From the NCBI RefSeq assembly GCF_018613315.1, contig NZ_JAGGQL010000005.1, forward strand, positions 62,001-126,000: a stretch of 64,000 nucleotides of DNA, given 5' to 3'. Under the pieces are notes generated by a model. The model was not told the DNA's origin. It did no database searches and saw nothing but the letters and a program-made list of their open reading frames with translations. A program made the position numbers and the translations under genes. Below, piece by piece: positions 33,795 to 42,672 of the stretch. The DNA is from Bacillus sp. ISL-37 (GTDB taxonomy: Bacteria; Bacillota; Bacilli; Bacillales; Cytobacillaceae). The number at the start of each line of letters is the position of its first letter. The first letter of the stretch is position 1.

Positions 33795-34289
33795 TTAAAT
33801 GCAGTGGAGACCAGGGGCCTCAATACTACCCCTCCTGCTTGCATTTAAAACGCTTATGTAATAATCCTCTTCTGGAAAATCGCCCACATAGTCTAAGCCA
33901 TTCTCACTGTAAAAGTGTTTTAGTTTCTGATTCCCTGCCCAACAATCCAGATACAATTCTTCACCTAGACTCCTTGAATACTGGCAGGCCCAGGAAGTAA
34001 TCACCGGTCCGTAGCCCTTTCCCTGATACTCCGGATGGATAGCGATCTGATATAAATATTTCCCGCTCTCTGCAACATGCAAATCCTTCACGTCTTTAAT
34101 ACCAAATGTACAAATTACTTTCCCCGCCACTGTCCCCACATATAAAAATCCAAGCTGCTTCACAAGCACCTTTTCATCCCAGGGATATTCCCACTGGTTA
34201 ATCCCTTTTTCAAGTAGGTCCAGCGACGCGGCATTTAAAATAGACAATATATCCTCTACATCCTCTTGTCTTGCCAATCGAATTTCCAT
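33795..34289 (-). CDS. GNAT family N-acetyltransferase
   Basis: A 164-residue acetyltransferase with the acetyl-CoA motif QIAIHPEYQGKGYG (about residues 81-94) and the C-terminal FYSENGLDYVGD strand. Substrate unknown. The last ~12 residues extend beyond the usual fold. It follows the methyltransferase gene by 7 bases, so they form an operon. Confidence 0.85.
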   Translation of the reverse strand: MEIRLARQEDVEDILSILNAASLDLLEKGINQWEYPWDEKVLVKQLGFLYVGTVAGKVICTFGIKDVKDLHVAESGKYLYQIAIHPEYQGKGYGPVITSWACQYSRSLGEELYLDCWAGNQKLKHFYSENGLDYVGDFPEEDYYISVLNASRRGSIEAPGLHCI

Positions 34290-34296
34290 CTGGTTG

Positions 34297-35040
34297 TCAT
34301 TCTCCCCGCTTCGTACCTGAGATCAACAATACCAGCGGAATTCTCATCCGACGCTCGTACTCTTCCTTGCTGGAGAAGTTTTCCGCTCTTGGTGTGCCTT
34401 CTCTAAGATCATCCACCGCGAATCCATTTTTCAATAAGAGCTTGAAGTATTCTTCGATTGTTCGGTGGTATTTAATTACCTTTTTCCCGATCCACGGCTC
34501 GGCCCGTTCGCCCTGGTTAAAATAGTCATCCACTATCCAATCACTTCTCCTGCCCGAGCCTTCAACACTTTTCGCGGAGGAAGTGAGAACCGGATGCTGC
34601 ACGCTAAAAATAAGCTTCCCACCAGGCACCAGTGAGTCATGAACCTTAGTAAAAACACTATTTAAATCCGCTAAATAGTGGAGGGCAAATCGAGAAATGA
34701 CCAAATCGTATTGCCCTGGCTGCGGCTGCCATGCTTCCATAGAAGAGTGTAGAACCTGGCCAGTAGTAGTTCTTTCCAGACTTAAAGCTGCAACTCGAGC
34801 CATATTCTTCGAACCTTCCACCCCGAGATAAGAATCTCCGCCTTGCTGTAATAGCTCAACCCCAATTTCCGCATCACCACATCCCAAATCCAGAATCCTT
34901 TTTCCAGCCACATCCCCAATCATCTCTAATAAAATGGGCTTTTCAATGATGTTGTTTGGACTTTCCGGCCGGTTTCTCCGCTTCATATAATTCTCGTAAA
35001 ATTTTTCTTCGTCATATACAGAGGCACCTCTGAACTCCAT
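34297..35040 (-). CDS. Class I SAM-dependent methyltransferase
   Basis: A 247-residue protein with motif I LDLGCGDAEIG (about residues 50-60), acidic residue after strand 2 (LGVEGS) and YDLVISRFALHYL. The long C-terminal part includes KYHRTIEEYFKLLLKNGF. Small-molecule methyltransferase, substrate unknown. Start follows GGAGGGG. Cotranscribed with the downstream acetyltransferase. Confidence 0.85.
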   Translation of the reverse strand: MEFRGASVYDEEKFYENYMKRRNRPESPNNIIEKPILLEMIGDVAGKRILDLGCGDAEIGVELLQQGGDSYLGVEGSKNMARVAALSLERTTTGQVLHSSMEAWQPQPGQYDLVISRFALHYLADLNSVFTKVHDSLVPGGKLIFSVQHPVLTSSAKSVEGSGRRSDWIVDDYFNQGERAEPWIGKKVIKYHRTIEEYFKLLLKNGFAVDDLREGTPRAENFSSKEEYERRMRIPLVLLISGTKRGE

Positions 35041-35122
35041 CCTATCCCCTCCATTTTCAAAAGAAAGACAAATCTTTAATACATTACCATAAACAATACA
35101 AAAGACAACGAAAAACGTTGCC

Positions 35123-35560
35123 CTAGTCTTTAATAGGAATATATATTTCTACTTCCTCCACATCATTTTCCATCGGATGGTAGGTTTCTATAATAAAATC
35201 CTTAAAAGTGTCCCGCGTGTAGCCCTGCTCATCAATCCATTGATCCAGCGATGAATATAAGCTACCCATCTCTGTCCCTTTCCCTCTGATCATTCCATAT
35301 GAATGCTGAATATCGAGAAATTCCGCACCTTCCGGTAAGGTGTCCAGCGCAGTATTAACCAATAACCCAACATAGAAAGTTCCCTCAGTATGGCTCTCAC
35401 TCGCTTTAGGCTCGTACACGGTAACCTCAGTTCCTGCAAGGTTCGGTACACGCTGTAAAAATTGATGTGCTGCCTTTGGTACTAGCTCGGCAAAATCCTT
35501 GTAAAGCCCTCTATGTTTCGCAGCAATCACTTTGAATTCTCTTTTCACAACCTGGCACAT
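35123..35560 (-). CDS. GyrI-like small-molecule-binding protein
   Basis: A 145-residue stand-alone effector-binding (GyrI/SOUL-like) domain: FKVIAAKHRGLYKDF, FYVGLLV, and a C-terminal EVEIYIPI strand, the usual end of the fold. Such proteins bind or hydrolyse toxic small molecules, and are also the ligand domain of MerR/AraC regulators. No DNA-binding domain is present. AGGAGG precedes the start. Confidence 0.75.
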   Translation of the reverse strand: MCQVVKREFKVIAAKHRGLYKDFAELVPKAAHQFLQRVPNLAGTEVTVYEPKASESHTEGTFYVGLLVNTALDTLPEGAEFLDIQHSYGMIRGKGTEMGSLYSSLDQWIDEQGYTRDTFKDFIIETYHPMENDVEEVEIYIPIKD

Positions 35561-35627
35561 TTATAAGCCTCCTAAAATTGAAAATAACGGAACTCTTCAT
35601 TGGAAACCCTATATCTATAAAATCACT

Positions 35628-36209
35628 CTATTCCCCATAACTATGTTTCGGTCCCCACTCGCCGCTTCCTTCCGGCAACAACTCAAACAGTGACCAAATG
35701 CTGCAATAATCGTCACCAGGACCGAATGCAGCTTTGGAATAGTGAGTGATAGTTCCATCTTTGTCCTTTAACAAAATAGAAACCCCAGGCCAAAAACCTT
35801 CTTTATTTTTAAACCCGAGGTCTTCTTTAAAAGTCGTCCCATTTGTCGAGACACTTTTAAACGTCCAGCCGCGTTTTTTTGAAAAGTCGGACAGTGTTTG
35901 GAAATCATCCGGACTGGTTAAGACAAATGCTGCCTTGTTCTCAAGATGTTGGGTAAAACCAATGAATCCATCAGCCCAAAGTGTACAGTAAGAGCAGGAT
36001 TTCCCCATATTATGTATGACAATCAACTCATTTTTTTCTCCAAAAAGCTCACTCAATAGAACCTTTTCACCTTCTGTATTCGTTAATGTATAATCTTTTA
36101 CTGTAAATGAAGGATGCTGTTTTCTTAACGCTGCCAGTTCTTGTTTTAAACTCATTAACTCTTTCTCTTTGTTCTCTATTTCCTGTTCTAATTGTTTAAT
36201 AGAATTCAT
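35628..36209 (-). CDS. DUF899-type thioredoxin-like protein
   Basis: A 193-residue protein: N-terminal coiled coil (about 1-32, EQEIENKEKELMSLKQELAA), then a thioredoxin-like fold with IHNMGKSCSYC (CxxC near residue 75) and WADGF, matching DUF899. Redox role inferred. The ATG at 36209 follows GGAAAGGGGAG; an in-frame start 20 codons upstream lacks one. It follows the P-loop kinase gene closely. Confidence 0.75.
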   Translation of the reverse strand: MNSIKQLEQEIENKEKELMSLKQELAALRKQHPSFTVKDYTLTNTEGEKVLLSELFGEKNELIVIHNMGKSCSYCTLWADGFIGFTQHLENKAAFVLTSPDDFQTLSDFSKKRGWTFKSVSTNGTTFKEDLGFKNKEGFWPGVSILLKDKDGTITHYSKAAFGPGDDYCSIWSLFELLPEGSGEWGPKHSYGE

Positions 36210-36228
36210 TCTGCCTCTCCCCTTTCCA

Positions 36229-36789
36229 TTACAAATCAAAATGTTCTTTAATATGTTGAGCAACTTCATTTGAGCTTAAATTCGTGTTATTTATCCGAAT
36301 ATAGTTCTCTCTTTCTATCTCACCTTCGATTGAATTCAAACGATATTGATCCATCGACTTCACCAGGTCCCGCTCCGACCTTTGCAGATTCCGCTTTGTG
36401 GGCTTGTGTTGGAGTCGATGAGGGCTTTTGTTGCGCTCCAGTCTTTCGTCCAAATCAGCCTCCAGTTCAACAAAATACACCGTTCCACCTTTTGACTCGA
36501 AAATTCGGCATACCTTATCCACATACTCCCAGTCTTCCTTCATATCGAACGCCCAGACATAGGTAAAAATCAAACCATATTGATCGCTTTTCGCCATCGC
36601 CTCAAAAATTTCCTGACGGAAGAGTCCGACTAATCTCTTCCCCTCCCTTGTCCCGTAATCGAAGAAAGGATTCACTAATTCAATCGTCATATGGTTATGG
36701 AATAACTTTAATTCTGTTATTTTTTCAAGTTCATGCCCTACTGTCATTTTTCCTACAGCCTGCGGCCCAAAGATTAGAACAAATTTCAT
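36229..36789 (-). CDS. Shikimate-kinase-like P-loop protein
   Basis: A 186-residue ATPase/kinase with Walker A FGPQAVGKMT near residue 7, a HNHMTIEL segment and an arginine-rich lid (DLDERLERN, KRNLQRSERD). It resembles the shikimate-kinase-like AAA proteins common in Bacillus. Substrate unknown. Its ATG overlaps the stop of the upstream VOC gene by four bases, so it is translationally coupled to it. Confidence 0.75.
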   Translation of the reverse strand: MKFVLIFGPQAVGKMTVGHELEKITELKLFHNHMTIELVNPFFDYGTREGKRLVGLFRQEIFEAMAKSDQYGLIFTYVWAFDMKEDWEYVDKVCRIFESKGGTVYFVELEADLDERLERNKSPHRLQHKPTKRNLQRSERDLVKSMDQYRLNSIEGEIERENYIRINNTNLSSNEVAQHIKEHFDL

Positions 36790-37205
36790 ACTTCCTCCTT
36801 AACAAACCTTCGCTTAAACACCTGGCTCAACTCACTCCAGACATCAAATTTATTGCCGTCCAGATCGTAAAACACAAAATTCCTGCCTGCATGACCCCTG
36901 TTTTCAATCTCACCGACTTCAATTCCTCGTTCTTTAAAATCTGCGTGAATCGAAGTAAGTGCCTCCAAACCATCGACCTCATATGTAAGAACGAACCGTT
37001 CCGTTCCATTTGCATCAAAAAAGTTCGAGTTCTGTTCCACTGCCTTAACCAAAAACATACTAATATCAGCCAAATTCAAAATAGCTTTGTCATCATCCAG
37101 GTAATTTAACTTTGCACCCAGTTTTTCCTTATACCATTCTGCTGAACTCACCGGATCCTTAACTGGAATGTAAATCGTACCAACTCTGATTAATTTATTG
37201 TTCAC
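36786..37205 (-). CDS. VOC family (glyoxalase/bleomycin-resistance-like) protein
   Basis: A ~139-residue protein with two beta-alpha-beta-beta-beta units: VGTIYIPVKDPVSSAEWYKEKLGA and RNFVFYDLDGNKFDVWSE. Metal ligands of typical VOC enzymes are not all evident. GTG at 37205 is chosen for the GGGG site eight bases before; another GTG nine bases upstream overlaps it. Confidence 0.8.
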   Translation of the reverse strand: MNNKLIRVGTIYIPVKDPVSSAEWYKEKLGAKLNYLDDDKAILNLADISMFLVKAVEQNSNFFDANGTERFVLTYEVDGLEALTSIHADFKERGIEVGEIENRGHAGRNFVFYDLDGNKFDVWSELSQVFKRRFVKEEV

Positions 37206-37302
37206 TACCTTCACCCCTCTATTTAAATTCTCTATTTCTCTCTTTTCACCTTCCTTGATAACAATTATTTTCCATTTTTAGAACTTCAACCTATATAAAA
37301 TA

Positions 37303-37343
37303 AAAAACCGCATTGATTAAGATTTCAACTTAATCCATACGGT
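37303..37343 (-). terminator. Terminator of the CBO0543-type gene pair
   Basis: ACCG...GATTAAG / CTTAATC...CGGT hairpin with A-run on the left, giving a T-run on the minus strand. Confidence 0.7.
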
Positions 37344-37784
37344 TCAAGAGCCTTTCCTTAAAAAAAATAAATGCCACCTAACAAAAAAGAAAGCCGCTAT
37401 GTAATAAGGAACGGAATACCACCATTCCCAGCCTGTATATCGAATAAATCCCACTTTGACCATCAGTAGCTCAAAAAGAATCGTAATAACAAGCCAACCT
37501 ATCATATAAAAAGCAGATGTATGAATCTTACGCGGCATTAAATTGAGAAATATAATACCAAAAGATGCTCCAAGAGTTACTTCTATGAAATGCACCCTAA
37601 GCTGGACACCGGGACCACCCAGTTCGTAAAGATGGAAATATAAATCCAAAGCAACATCTGTACTTAAGTTGATTAACGCTATAACAGCCCATGAAGAATA
37701 TATTTCTTTGGCTGTAAGTCGCATCGGCATAAACCAGATAATAAGAAGGTTAATGACCAAAGCCAGATATGGCGCCCAATACAT
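37344..37784 (-). CDS. CBO0543-family membrane protein
   Basis: A 146-residue protein with four to five membrane spans and the family's WAVIALINLSTDVALDL, FLNLMP and WWYSVPYYIAAFF features. Function unknown. It lies 17 bases after a paralogue in the same direction; a third paralogue is encoded on the opposite strand at 38762. Confidence 0.65.
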   Translation of the reverse strand: MYWAPYLALVINLLIIWFMPMRLTAKEIYSSWAVIALINLSTDVALDLYFHLYELGGPGVQLRVHFIEVTLGASFGIIFLNLMPRKIHTSAFYMIGWLVITILFELLMVKVGFIRYTGWEWWYSVPYYIAAFFFVRWHLFFLRKGS

Positions 37785-37801
37785 ACTGTAACCACCCGCT
37801 T

Positions 37802-38281
37802 TTACTTAGTCTCTTTTATTACTGGTTTAGGATCAAGCCATAGAATCCATTTGTAAAAACCTAATAAGGAAATCAATAGGATAGGGTCGACGATGGCAGA
37901 GTGCCAAATCTTCCACCAGCCATAGTGAAAATATCCCCACGGCTCTGGCAGCAAGGTGATGAGTTCATATAGTAAAATTAAAAATACATAGAAGAGTAAG
38001 AATAAGAATTTTTTAAGTATGTTTTTTTCAAATGGATATAAGTTCAAAAAAATCATATTTACCGGTGGGATCAAAACTGTCCTAGGAATTAACCCTACCC
38101 AGTCAACGCCCGATGAGAAATACCAATAACTGTGATACTTGAATTCCACAATCAAATCAAATAGCATCTGGAAAGCAATTGTGAATGTCCAAATTTGCAC
38201 GACCTGGCTTGGCAGCAATCTTTTATTCATTTTGAATGCAATCAGGTTAAAAATCAAAACTGATAAGAGTAGTACAATCAT
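37802..38281 (-). CDS. CBO0543-family membrane protein
   Basis: A 159-residue polytopic protein; FQMLFDLIVEFKYHSYWYFSS, NMIFLNLYPF and GWWKIWHSAIVDPI correspond to blocks in the neighbouring paralogue. The ATG at 38281 is eight bases from GAAGGG, better than the TTG six bases upstream. Cotranscribed with the downstream paralogue and the upstream acidic protein. Confidence 0.65.
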   Translation of the reverse strand: MIVLLLSVLIFNLIAFKMNKRLLPSQVVQIWTFTIAFQMLFDLIVEFKYHSYWYFSSGVDWVGLIPRTVLIPPVNMIFLNLYPFEKNILKKFLFLLFYVFLILLYELITLLPEPWGYFHYGWWKIWHSAIVDPILLISLLGFYKWILWLDPKPVIKETK

Positions 38282-38293
38282 AAGCAAAACCCT

Positions 38294-38620
38294 TCATTCT
38301 TTTTCGTTCCCTTTGATTTTCTCCCTCAAGTTCTCCAGCTCTTCAATTGAAAGATCTCCAAGCGCCTGTGTTATTTCCTCTTCGATCTTTTTTCTGTTCC
38401 TCTCCCGGTATTGATTCCACCATTCACGCAATCCCTCGGTGTTCTCCAACAAATACTCAATATCAATAACTTCCACTTCATCGTCGGACAGGTAGTCAAG
38501 AACCGCGGCTAGCAAGCGGTTTAAGTTTTCTATTTCATCATTGTTATTGTTCACCACAGGTTCAGTTTCTTCCATTTCGTTTGCCTGTTCTTCAGAAATT
38601 GCTGCTGGCTTTCGTGGCAA
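38294..38620 (-). CDS. Acidic coiled-coil protein, 108 aa
   Basis: A hydrophilic, strongly acidic protein with an N-rich linker and two amphipathic helical segments (LNRLLAAVLDYL and the ERNRKKIEEEITQAL region). No family recognised. TTG start behind AAGGTG. It is the first gene of the operon with two CBO0543-type proteins. Confidence 0.5.
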   Translation of the reverse strand: MPRKPAAISEEQANEMEETEPVVNNNNDEIENLNRLLAAVLDYLSDDEVEVIDIEYLLENTEGLREWWNQYRERNRKKIEEEITQALGDLSIEELENLREKIKGNEKE

Positions 38621-38761
38621 GATCTCACCTTCTTTTTTTGTTTTATATGTATTATTCCCCCTGCTTTCATATTTGATTAAATTTCAATGCTGGAAGTGAA
38701 CTTTATAATGAGGATACATAAAGGAATCATATTGTTGCATTTTAATTATGAGGTGGTATTC

Positions 38762-39283
38762 TTGCGTAGAAAAAAACAAAGATTATCTGCAACAATGCTA
38801 TACACTTCCGCTATAGTAGCCTTGTTTTTATTACCTTTTGCCATCGTTAAACGTTCCTTTAAAGATTGGATTATCGTTTACCTGGTAAGTATAATTGGTA
38901 ACTCATGGGCAGACCGGTACCTTGTTTCAAAAGGATATCTAAAATACGAAATAAGACCATTTAAGAAGAAATTCAAGATTCACTTACCCTTCGACTATGT
39001 ACATTATCCATTGATGCTTCTCTATTACAACCAATGGACACTGAATAGTAAGCCAATAGGTATATTTCTTAAACTGTTTCCATTTATTATTCCACAGGTA
39101 CTGATTGAAACATTTGCTGCCAAGAAAACGAACCTAATCGATTGGAAAAAGGGGTGGACATGGTATCACTCGGCTATTAGTTTAGTCTTAAAATTTTTAA
39201 TATGCCGATGGATTATTGGAATAATCCGGATTATAAATGATAAGGAGTTATCCATAAATACTTCGGGTGAAGGTTCTAAATAA
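38762..39283 (+). CDS. CBO0543-family membrane protein
   Basis: A 173-residue protein with four membrane spans and DWIIVYLVSIIGNSWADRYL then FDYVHYPLMLLYYNQW, typical of CBO0543 proteins. The TTG at 38762 is eight bases from GAGGTGG; the longer upstream frame lacks a site. Transcribed divergently from its two paralogues. Confidence 0.65.
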   Translation: MRRKKQRLSATMLYTSAIVALFLLPFAIVKRSFKDWIIVYLVSIIGNSWADRYLVSKGYLKYEIRPFKKKFKIHLPFDYVHYPLMLLYYNQWTLNSKPIGIFLKLFPFIIPQVLIETFAAKKTNLIDWKKGWTWYHSAISLVLKFLICRWIIGIIRIINDKELSINTSGEGSK

Positions 39284-39291
39284 ATGTGAAA

Positions 39292-39320
39292 AAGACCAAA
39301 TCCATATTGATTTGGTCTTC
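39292..39320. terminator. Terminator between convergent genes
   Basis: AAGACCAAATC / GATTTGGTCTT with a 6-base loop, followed by T residues on the plus strand and preceded by A residues. Confidence 0.75.
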
Positions 39321-39339
39321 TAGCTTTTATTGATTGCAA

Positions 39340-39705
39340 TTACAAAGGGTGTCTTGTAAATCCCAAATAGCGGGTTCCTTGAAAGTTTAGTTCGCCCTGA
39401 TCCCCTTCAACCAGCTGGCCATACTCCTGGCCATCGACTTGAAGTTCGAGCCTGTCGCCGCTTTCAAATTCAAAAGTCACATGATAGAGGCTTCGCGCTC
39501 TGGTTTCTCCACCGCCTCGCACACTCGTTCTTTTCGTGACCACTTTAGCATTTGAAGTCAATCGAGGCGATTGGTTGTTTTTACTCCAGGTCCCTATGCT
39601 TTTAATAATTGTAAAAATGATTATTCCAAATACTAAAATGAATATGGCTCCCATAAAAATAGGAGCAAATGTAAACATAAAATCTCCTTGTGTTTCTACC
39701 ATCAT
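39340..39705 (-). CDS. DUF2500 family membrane-anchored protein
   Basis: A 121-residue protein with one membrane span (about 12-36) and a beta-rich domain: NAKVVTKRTSVRGGG, YHVTFEFESGDRLEL and GDQGELNFQGTRYLGF. This matches DUF2500. Function unknown. Start behind GGGGGAG. Confidence 0.8.
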   Translation of the reverse strand: MMVETQGDFMFTFAPIFMGAIFILVFGIIIFTIIKSIGTWSKNNQSPRLTSNAKVVTKRTSVRGGGETRARSLYHVTFEFESGDRLELQVDGQEYGQLVEGDQGELNFQGTRYLGFTRHPL

Positions 39706-39784
39706 GCATTCTCCCCCTGTATATATCTATATGTATTTATCTTTACGAATGAGGGAGACACAAAGTTTCAAATCCTTCCATTTT

Positions 39785-40249
39785 TTACACTTCAAAAGCA
39801 ACTGTATCCATGAGTTCCACATCAATATTGGCAGAGTCAGACCATTCATGAAAGGCTTCCAAATGCCATTTATTCGCCAACCTCTGATACCCATTAACCT
39901 CGATCCATTGATGTAACTCGTTATACGCCTGCATAATTTCAACGTTAGCACCTCTGTGCCTTAAAACGGCATACATTTGAGCGGGTATGGTTAGGGTAAC
40001 CATATCTTTAGGAATCTCCTCGAATTCAGATACTTCAACACATACCCAATATCCATCTTCCTCATTAGAACTATGATCAACAATAAAAGCTCCTAACTGC
40101 AGTGATGGATTCACGACATTCGCAATTTCATCCATACGCTCACTCAACACCTTCGAAGCTTTTGGAATCTCGATGACATATTGGTCACCTGGACACAACA
40201 CCCGAATACCCACCAACTTCACTTCCGGTAACTGCTTTACTTCTGGCAT
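39785..40249 (-). CDS. GyrI-like small-molecule-binding protein
   Basis: A 154-residue protein of the GyrI/effector-binding fold: KLVGIRVLCPGDQY, a central YWVCVEVSEFEEIP and a C-terminal NIDVELMDTVAF. No helix-turn-helix. It is the second GyrI-like protein in this region (the other at 35123). Ligand unknown. Confidence 0.7.
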   Translation of the reverse strand: MPEVKQLPEVKLVGIRVLCPGDQYVIEIPKASKVLSERMDEIANVVNPSLQLGAFIVDHSSNEEDGYWVCVEVSEFEEIPKDMVTLTIPAQMYAVLRHRGANVEIMQAYNELHQWIEVNGYQRLANKWHLEAFHEWSDSANIDVELMDTVAFEV

Positions 40250-40340
40250 AACTGAATCCCCTCTCCTTCTTGTCCAAGCTCCTTACTTCTGACAGCTTTT
40301 CCTCTTTTACCGCTGAACCTGTCCGAAGTTGCCCTCCGAA

Positions 40341-40832
40341 CTAAATATCTAAATGATAAATAAACATTTCTCCCTCTCTTCCCATTGCAGTTATGCCCTT
40401 ATCCACGAAGCCACCTTTCTTATAGACGGTTTGGGCAACTATATTTGCATGGTTTACAGCCAATATGATTTCATTTACATCTGGAAAATGCTCTCTTACA
40501 AATGGGCACAATAGCTTGATAGATTGTGAAGCAATACCTTTTCCTTGATACTCAGCATTTATCGAGTAGGCCCGTAATAATATTGCATCTTTATTATCAC
40601 TAAAATCTTTCACGCCTTCCCAGCCATGGAGTACAAAAAATCCTGCAGGCTGATGACCATACAAAATGACAATTGGATGCCTGTCTGTCTCTGATTCACA
40701 TATTTGAAGTGCATCTACAGGAAGTGCCGTATATCTTTGCTGCTCCACAGACAAACTGTAATTCGACAGCCTCTCTTTATATTCCGGTTTGTAAGGTACC
40801 AAAGTAACGACTTCTTTTTCCACGATTGACAT
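40341..40832 (-). CDS. GNAT family N-acetyltransferase
   Basis: A 163-residue acetyltransferase; the acetyl-CoA loop is AYSINAEYQGKGIASQ and the C-terminal strand is VYKKGGFVDKG. Start behind TAGGAG. Substrate unknown. It stands 33 bases downstream of the Nudix gene in the same direction. Confidence 0.82.
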   Translation of the reverse strand: MSIVEKEVVTLVPYKPEYKERLSNYSLSVEQQRYTALPVDALQICESETDRHPIVILYGHQPAGFFVLHGWEGVKDFSDNKDAILLRAYSINAEYQGKGIASQSIKLLCPFVREHFPDVNEIILAVNHANIVAQTVYKKGGFVDKGITAMGREGEMFIYHLDI

Positions 40833-40864
40833 AATGACCGCTCCTAAAATAAAAATCCAGTAAC

Positions 40865-41338
40865 TTATGTATTTTTAACCACAACATTTCCCTCTGTGTT
40901 CTCTTCATGATTCCATGTTACCTGGATTTCGAACGTTCCTTCCTGAAAAAATAATGGAAACCTTCTTCTGATTGATTCCTGCATAGGAAGGTGGTACGCC
41001 TCTTCTATGTTAACCCAAGCCGCTCTTCCTTCCGGCCCATTTTCCAATAGTTCTCCTTTAAAATCACTGGTTATATAATTGAAGATCATATAACGGTCCA
41101 TTGCAACGGGATTTACATATTCATATAGACCTTTAAACTTTAAATTCCACACCTCTAGACCTGTTTCCTCTTTTACCTCTCTAATCTCACTTTCCACAAT
41201 ACTTTCCGGAAAATTCACTTTACCACCTGGAGGAATATACCCTTTGAAATGATCATGCTGCCGGTCGATAAGTAAAACTTTATCTCCATCTTGTATCATG
41301 CAGACTGTCCAAAGTTTATAGTTAATGTGATCGTTCAT
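40865..41338 (-). CDS. Nudix hydrolase (MutT-like)
   Basis: A 157-residue protein with a complete Nudix box at about residues 37-59: GG-x4-PE-x7-REVKEETGLEV. The substrate is a nucleoside diphosphate derivative, possibly an oxidised dNTP. Its ATG overlaps the restored stop of the frameshifted acetyltransferase gene by four bases (ATGA), so the original arrangement was a coupled operon. Confidence 0.85.
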   Translation of the reverse strand: MNDHINYKLWTVCMIQDGDKVLLIDRQHDHFKGYIPPGGKVNFPESIVESEIREVKEETGLEVWNLKFKGLYEYVNPVAMDRYMIFNYITSDFKGELLENGPEGRAAWVNIEEAYHLPMQESIRRRFPLFFQEGTFEIQVTWNHEENTEGNVVVKNT

Positions 41339-41792
41339 CTTATCTCCTCTTTACTTAATTCCTTTTCTAAGACTATCTTCAGTTTCCCATACCGATCGGT
41401 ATAAGTTTCGGTAATATCGAAACCACTTTTGATATTATAATTAACATGCTGCGCCATTTATTCAGAGTCTTTGTTTGAACCGATTTGTCCCCTGACTCTT
41501 TTAGATAGCGGTGCTGAATCTTCATCAACATGGAAGCCACACCTAAATGGCGATAATCCGGGTGTACTCCCCCTAGCCAGCTGTAAAACTTTTCATTTGT
41601 GAGTTCATATCCTATTTTGTAACCAATCACTTTGGATCCTTCAAAGGCAACATTAAACAGAAGATGTGGCTTATTCTGCATTTTTTCTTTTAACCCGTCA
41701 GCCGTACCGAATATAACTCTGTGCACATCTAAAACACCTTCTAAAATATCCTTTTCAGGAATGTAACGATAATATCCATAATCAATTTTCAA
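41335..41792 (-). pseudogene. Frameshifted GNAT acetyltransferase
   Basis: The frame starts at a TTG (41792, GGGGATG eight bases upstream) or at the ATG at 41813, and is a normal GNAT up to KTLNKWRSMLI near 41440. It then runs out of frame and stops at 41379. In the next frame the family's expected end follows: IKSGFDITETYTDRYGKLKI, VLEKEL, stopping at 41335 in an ATGA overlap with the Nudix gene. One base is missing near 41433. The enzyme would lack its last strand. Confidence 0.75.
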
Positions 41793-41881
41793 GTATTCAT
41801 CCCCATTCCCCATTTAGATGATTACTGCATATACTCTTTATTAGGCTGAAACCCTTACTTATAAAATAAGGAGAGATCAAG

Positions 41882-42355
41882 TTGCACACTAGACTGAATG
41901 CGACGCAAAGTTTGCCCGTTCCTTCACGCTGGGGGATTGACGCGGAGATTGCCGGGAAACCGATTGTCAGAGGGACAATCACCATCAATACTATTTCGGG
42001 AAATTCCTTCACGGGCACCGCTAATTTTCGAGGTGATCCCATCCCAATCCAGGGAACCTGGGATGAAAATTCGAAATCAATCCGATTCGATTCACCTTAT
42101 GCTTCGTTTGCTGGCCAATTGACGATTTATGATGACCCAGCTATTAAGGTCCGGCATTTGGTATTAAGCGGCAAGTTTCTGATGAAGCCTCCGTCCTTAC
42201 AAGCCGGTGAATCAGGCAACTGGATTGCTACCACTGATACAGCTTTGACCGGTCCGCCAATCAATACAGGCGCCATACCACCTGTAGGAGTTTTTCTAAC
42301 ATCTGATCTCCTCTACAACACCGGAAGGAGAAATACCTGGAGATTTCACAGGTGA
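41882..42355 (+). CDS. Uncharacterised beta-rich protein, 157 aa
   Basis: TTG start behind AAGGAG. The product is beta-rich (RGTITINTISGNSFTGTANF, GQLTIYDDPAIKVRHLVL) and resembles small secreted or lectin-like Bacillus proteins of unknown role. Near 42310 the +1 frame becomes protein-like (TPEGEIPGDFTGEWAV) while the annotated frame ends NTWRFHR, so a frameshift close to the 3' end is possible. An AATCTTCAGAT hairpin follows at 42367-42396. Confidence 0.5.
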   Translation: MHTRLNATQSLPVPSRWGIDAEIAGKPIVRGTITINTISGNSFTGTANFRGDPIPIQGTWDENSKSIRFDSPYASFAGQLTIYDDPAIKVRHLVLSGKFLMKPPSLQAGESGNWIATTDTALTGPPINTGAIPPVGVFLTSDLLYNTGRRNTWRFHR

Positions 42356-42406
42356 ATGGGCGGTACTAATCTTCAGATATACAAAATCTGAAGATTACGT
42401 GCTCAT

Positions 42407-42670
42407 CTATTTGGACAGCCCTCGCTCCTTGCTCACGATTCCGAAAATGAATTTAAAATTCCCCTTGTTCTTCTGCATGGTTTTTAAGCCTTCCCTGGAA
42501 TCGATAATGATAACTGACTTCCAGAACCAGACTCTGATATAAGCTGAATGAAAATTAATAGGACCCTTAATACCCTTTTCTTCATATTCATCCCCGTTCT
42601 CGATTTCAAATTCCGTTCTAACAAGCCAGGTATTTCCGATTCCAATTTCAATATATTTTGTTAGGTGCAT
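42407..42670 (-). CDS. DUF3977 family protein
   Basis: An 87-residue protein matching DUF3977: KYIEIGIGNTWLVRTEFE, EEKGIKGPINFHSAYIRVW and FIFGIVSK. Function unknown. It begins two bases after the stop of the VOC gene and is probably coupled to it. Confidence 0.8.
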   Translation of the reverse strand: MHLTKYIEIGIGNTWLVRTEFEIENGDEYEEKGIKGPINFHSAYIRVWFWKSVIIIDSREGLKTMQKNKGNFKFIFGIVSKERGLSK

Positions 42671-42672
42671 AT

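Noticed and set aside
35628-36209. Selenoprotein candidate, given tRNA-Sec nearby
   Set aside because: The thioredoxin-like motif is CSYC with cysteine codons; no in-frame TGA was found in this or other redox genes of the window.
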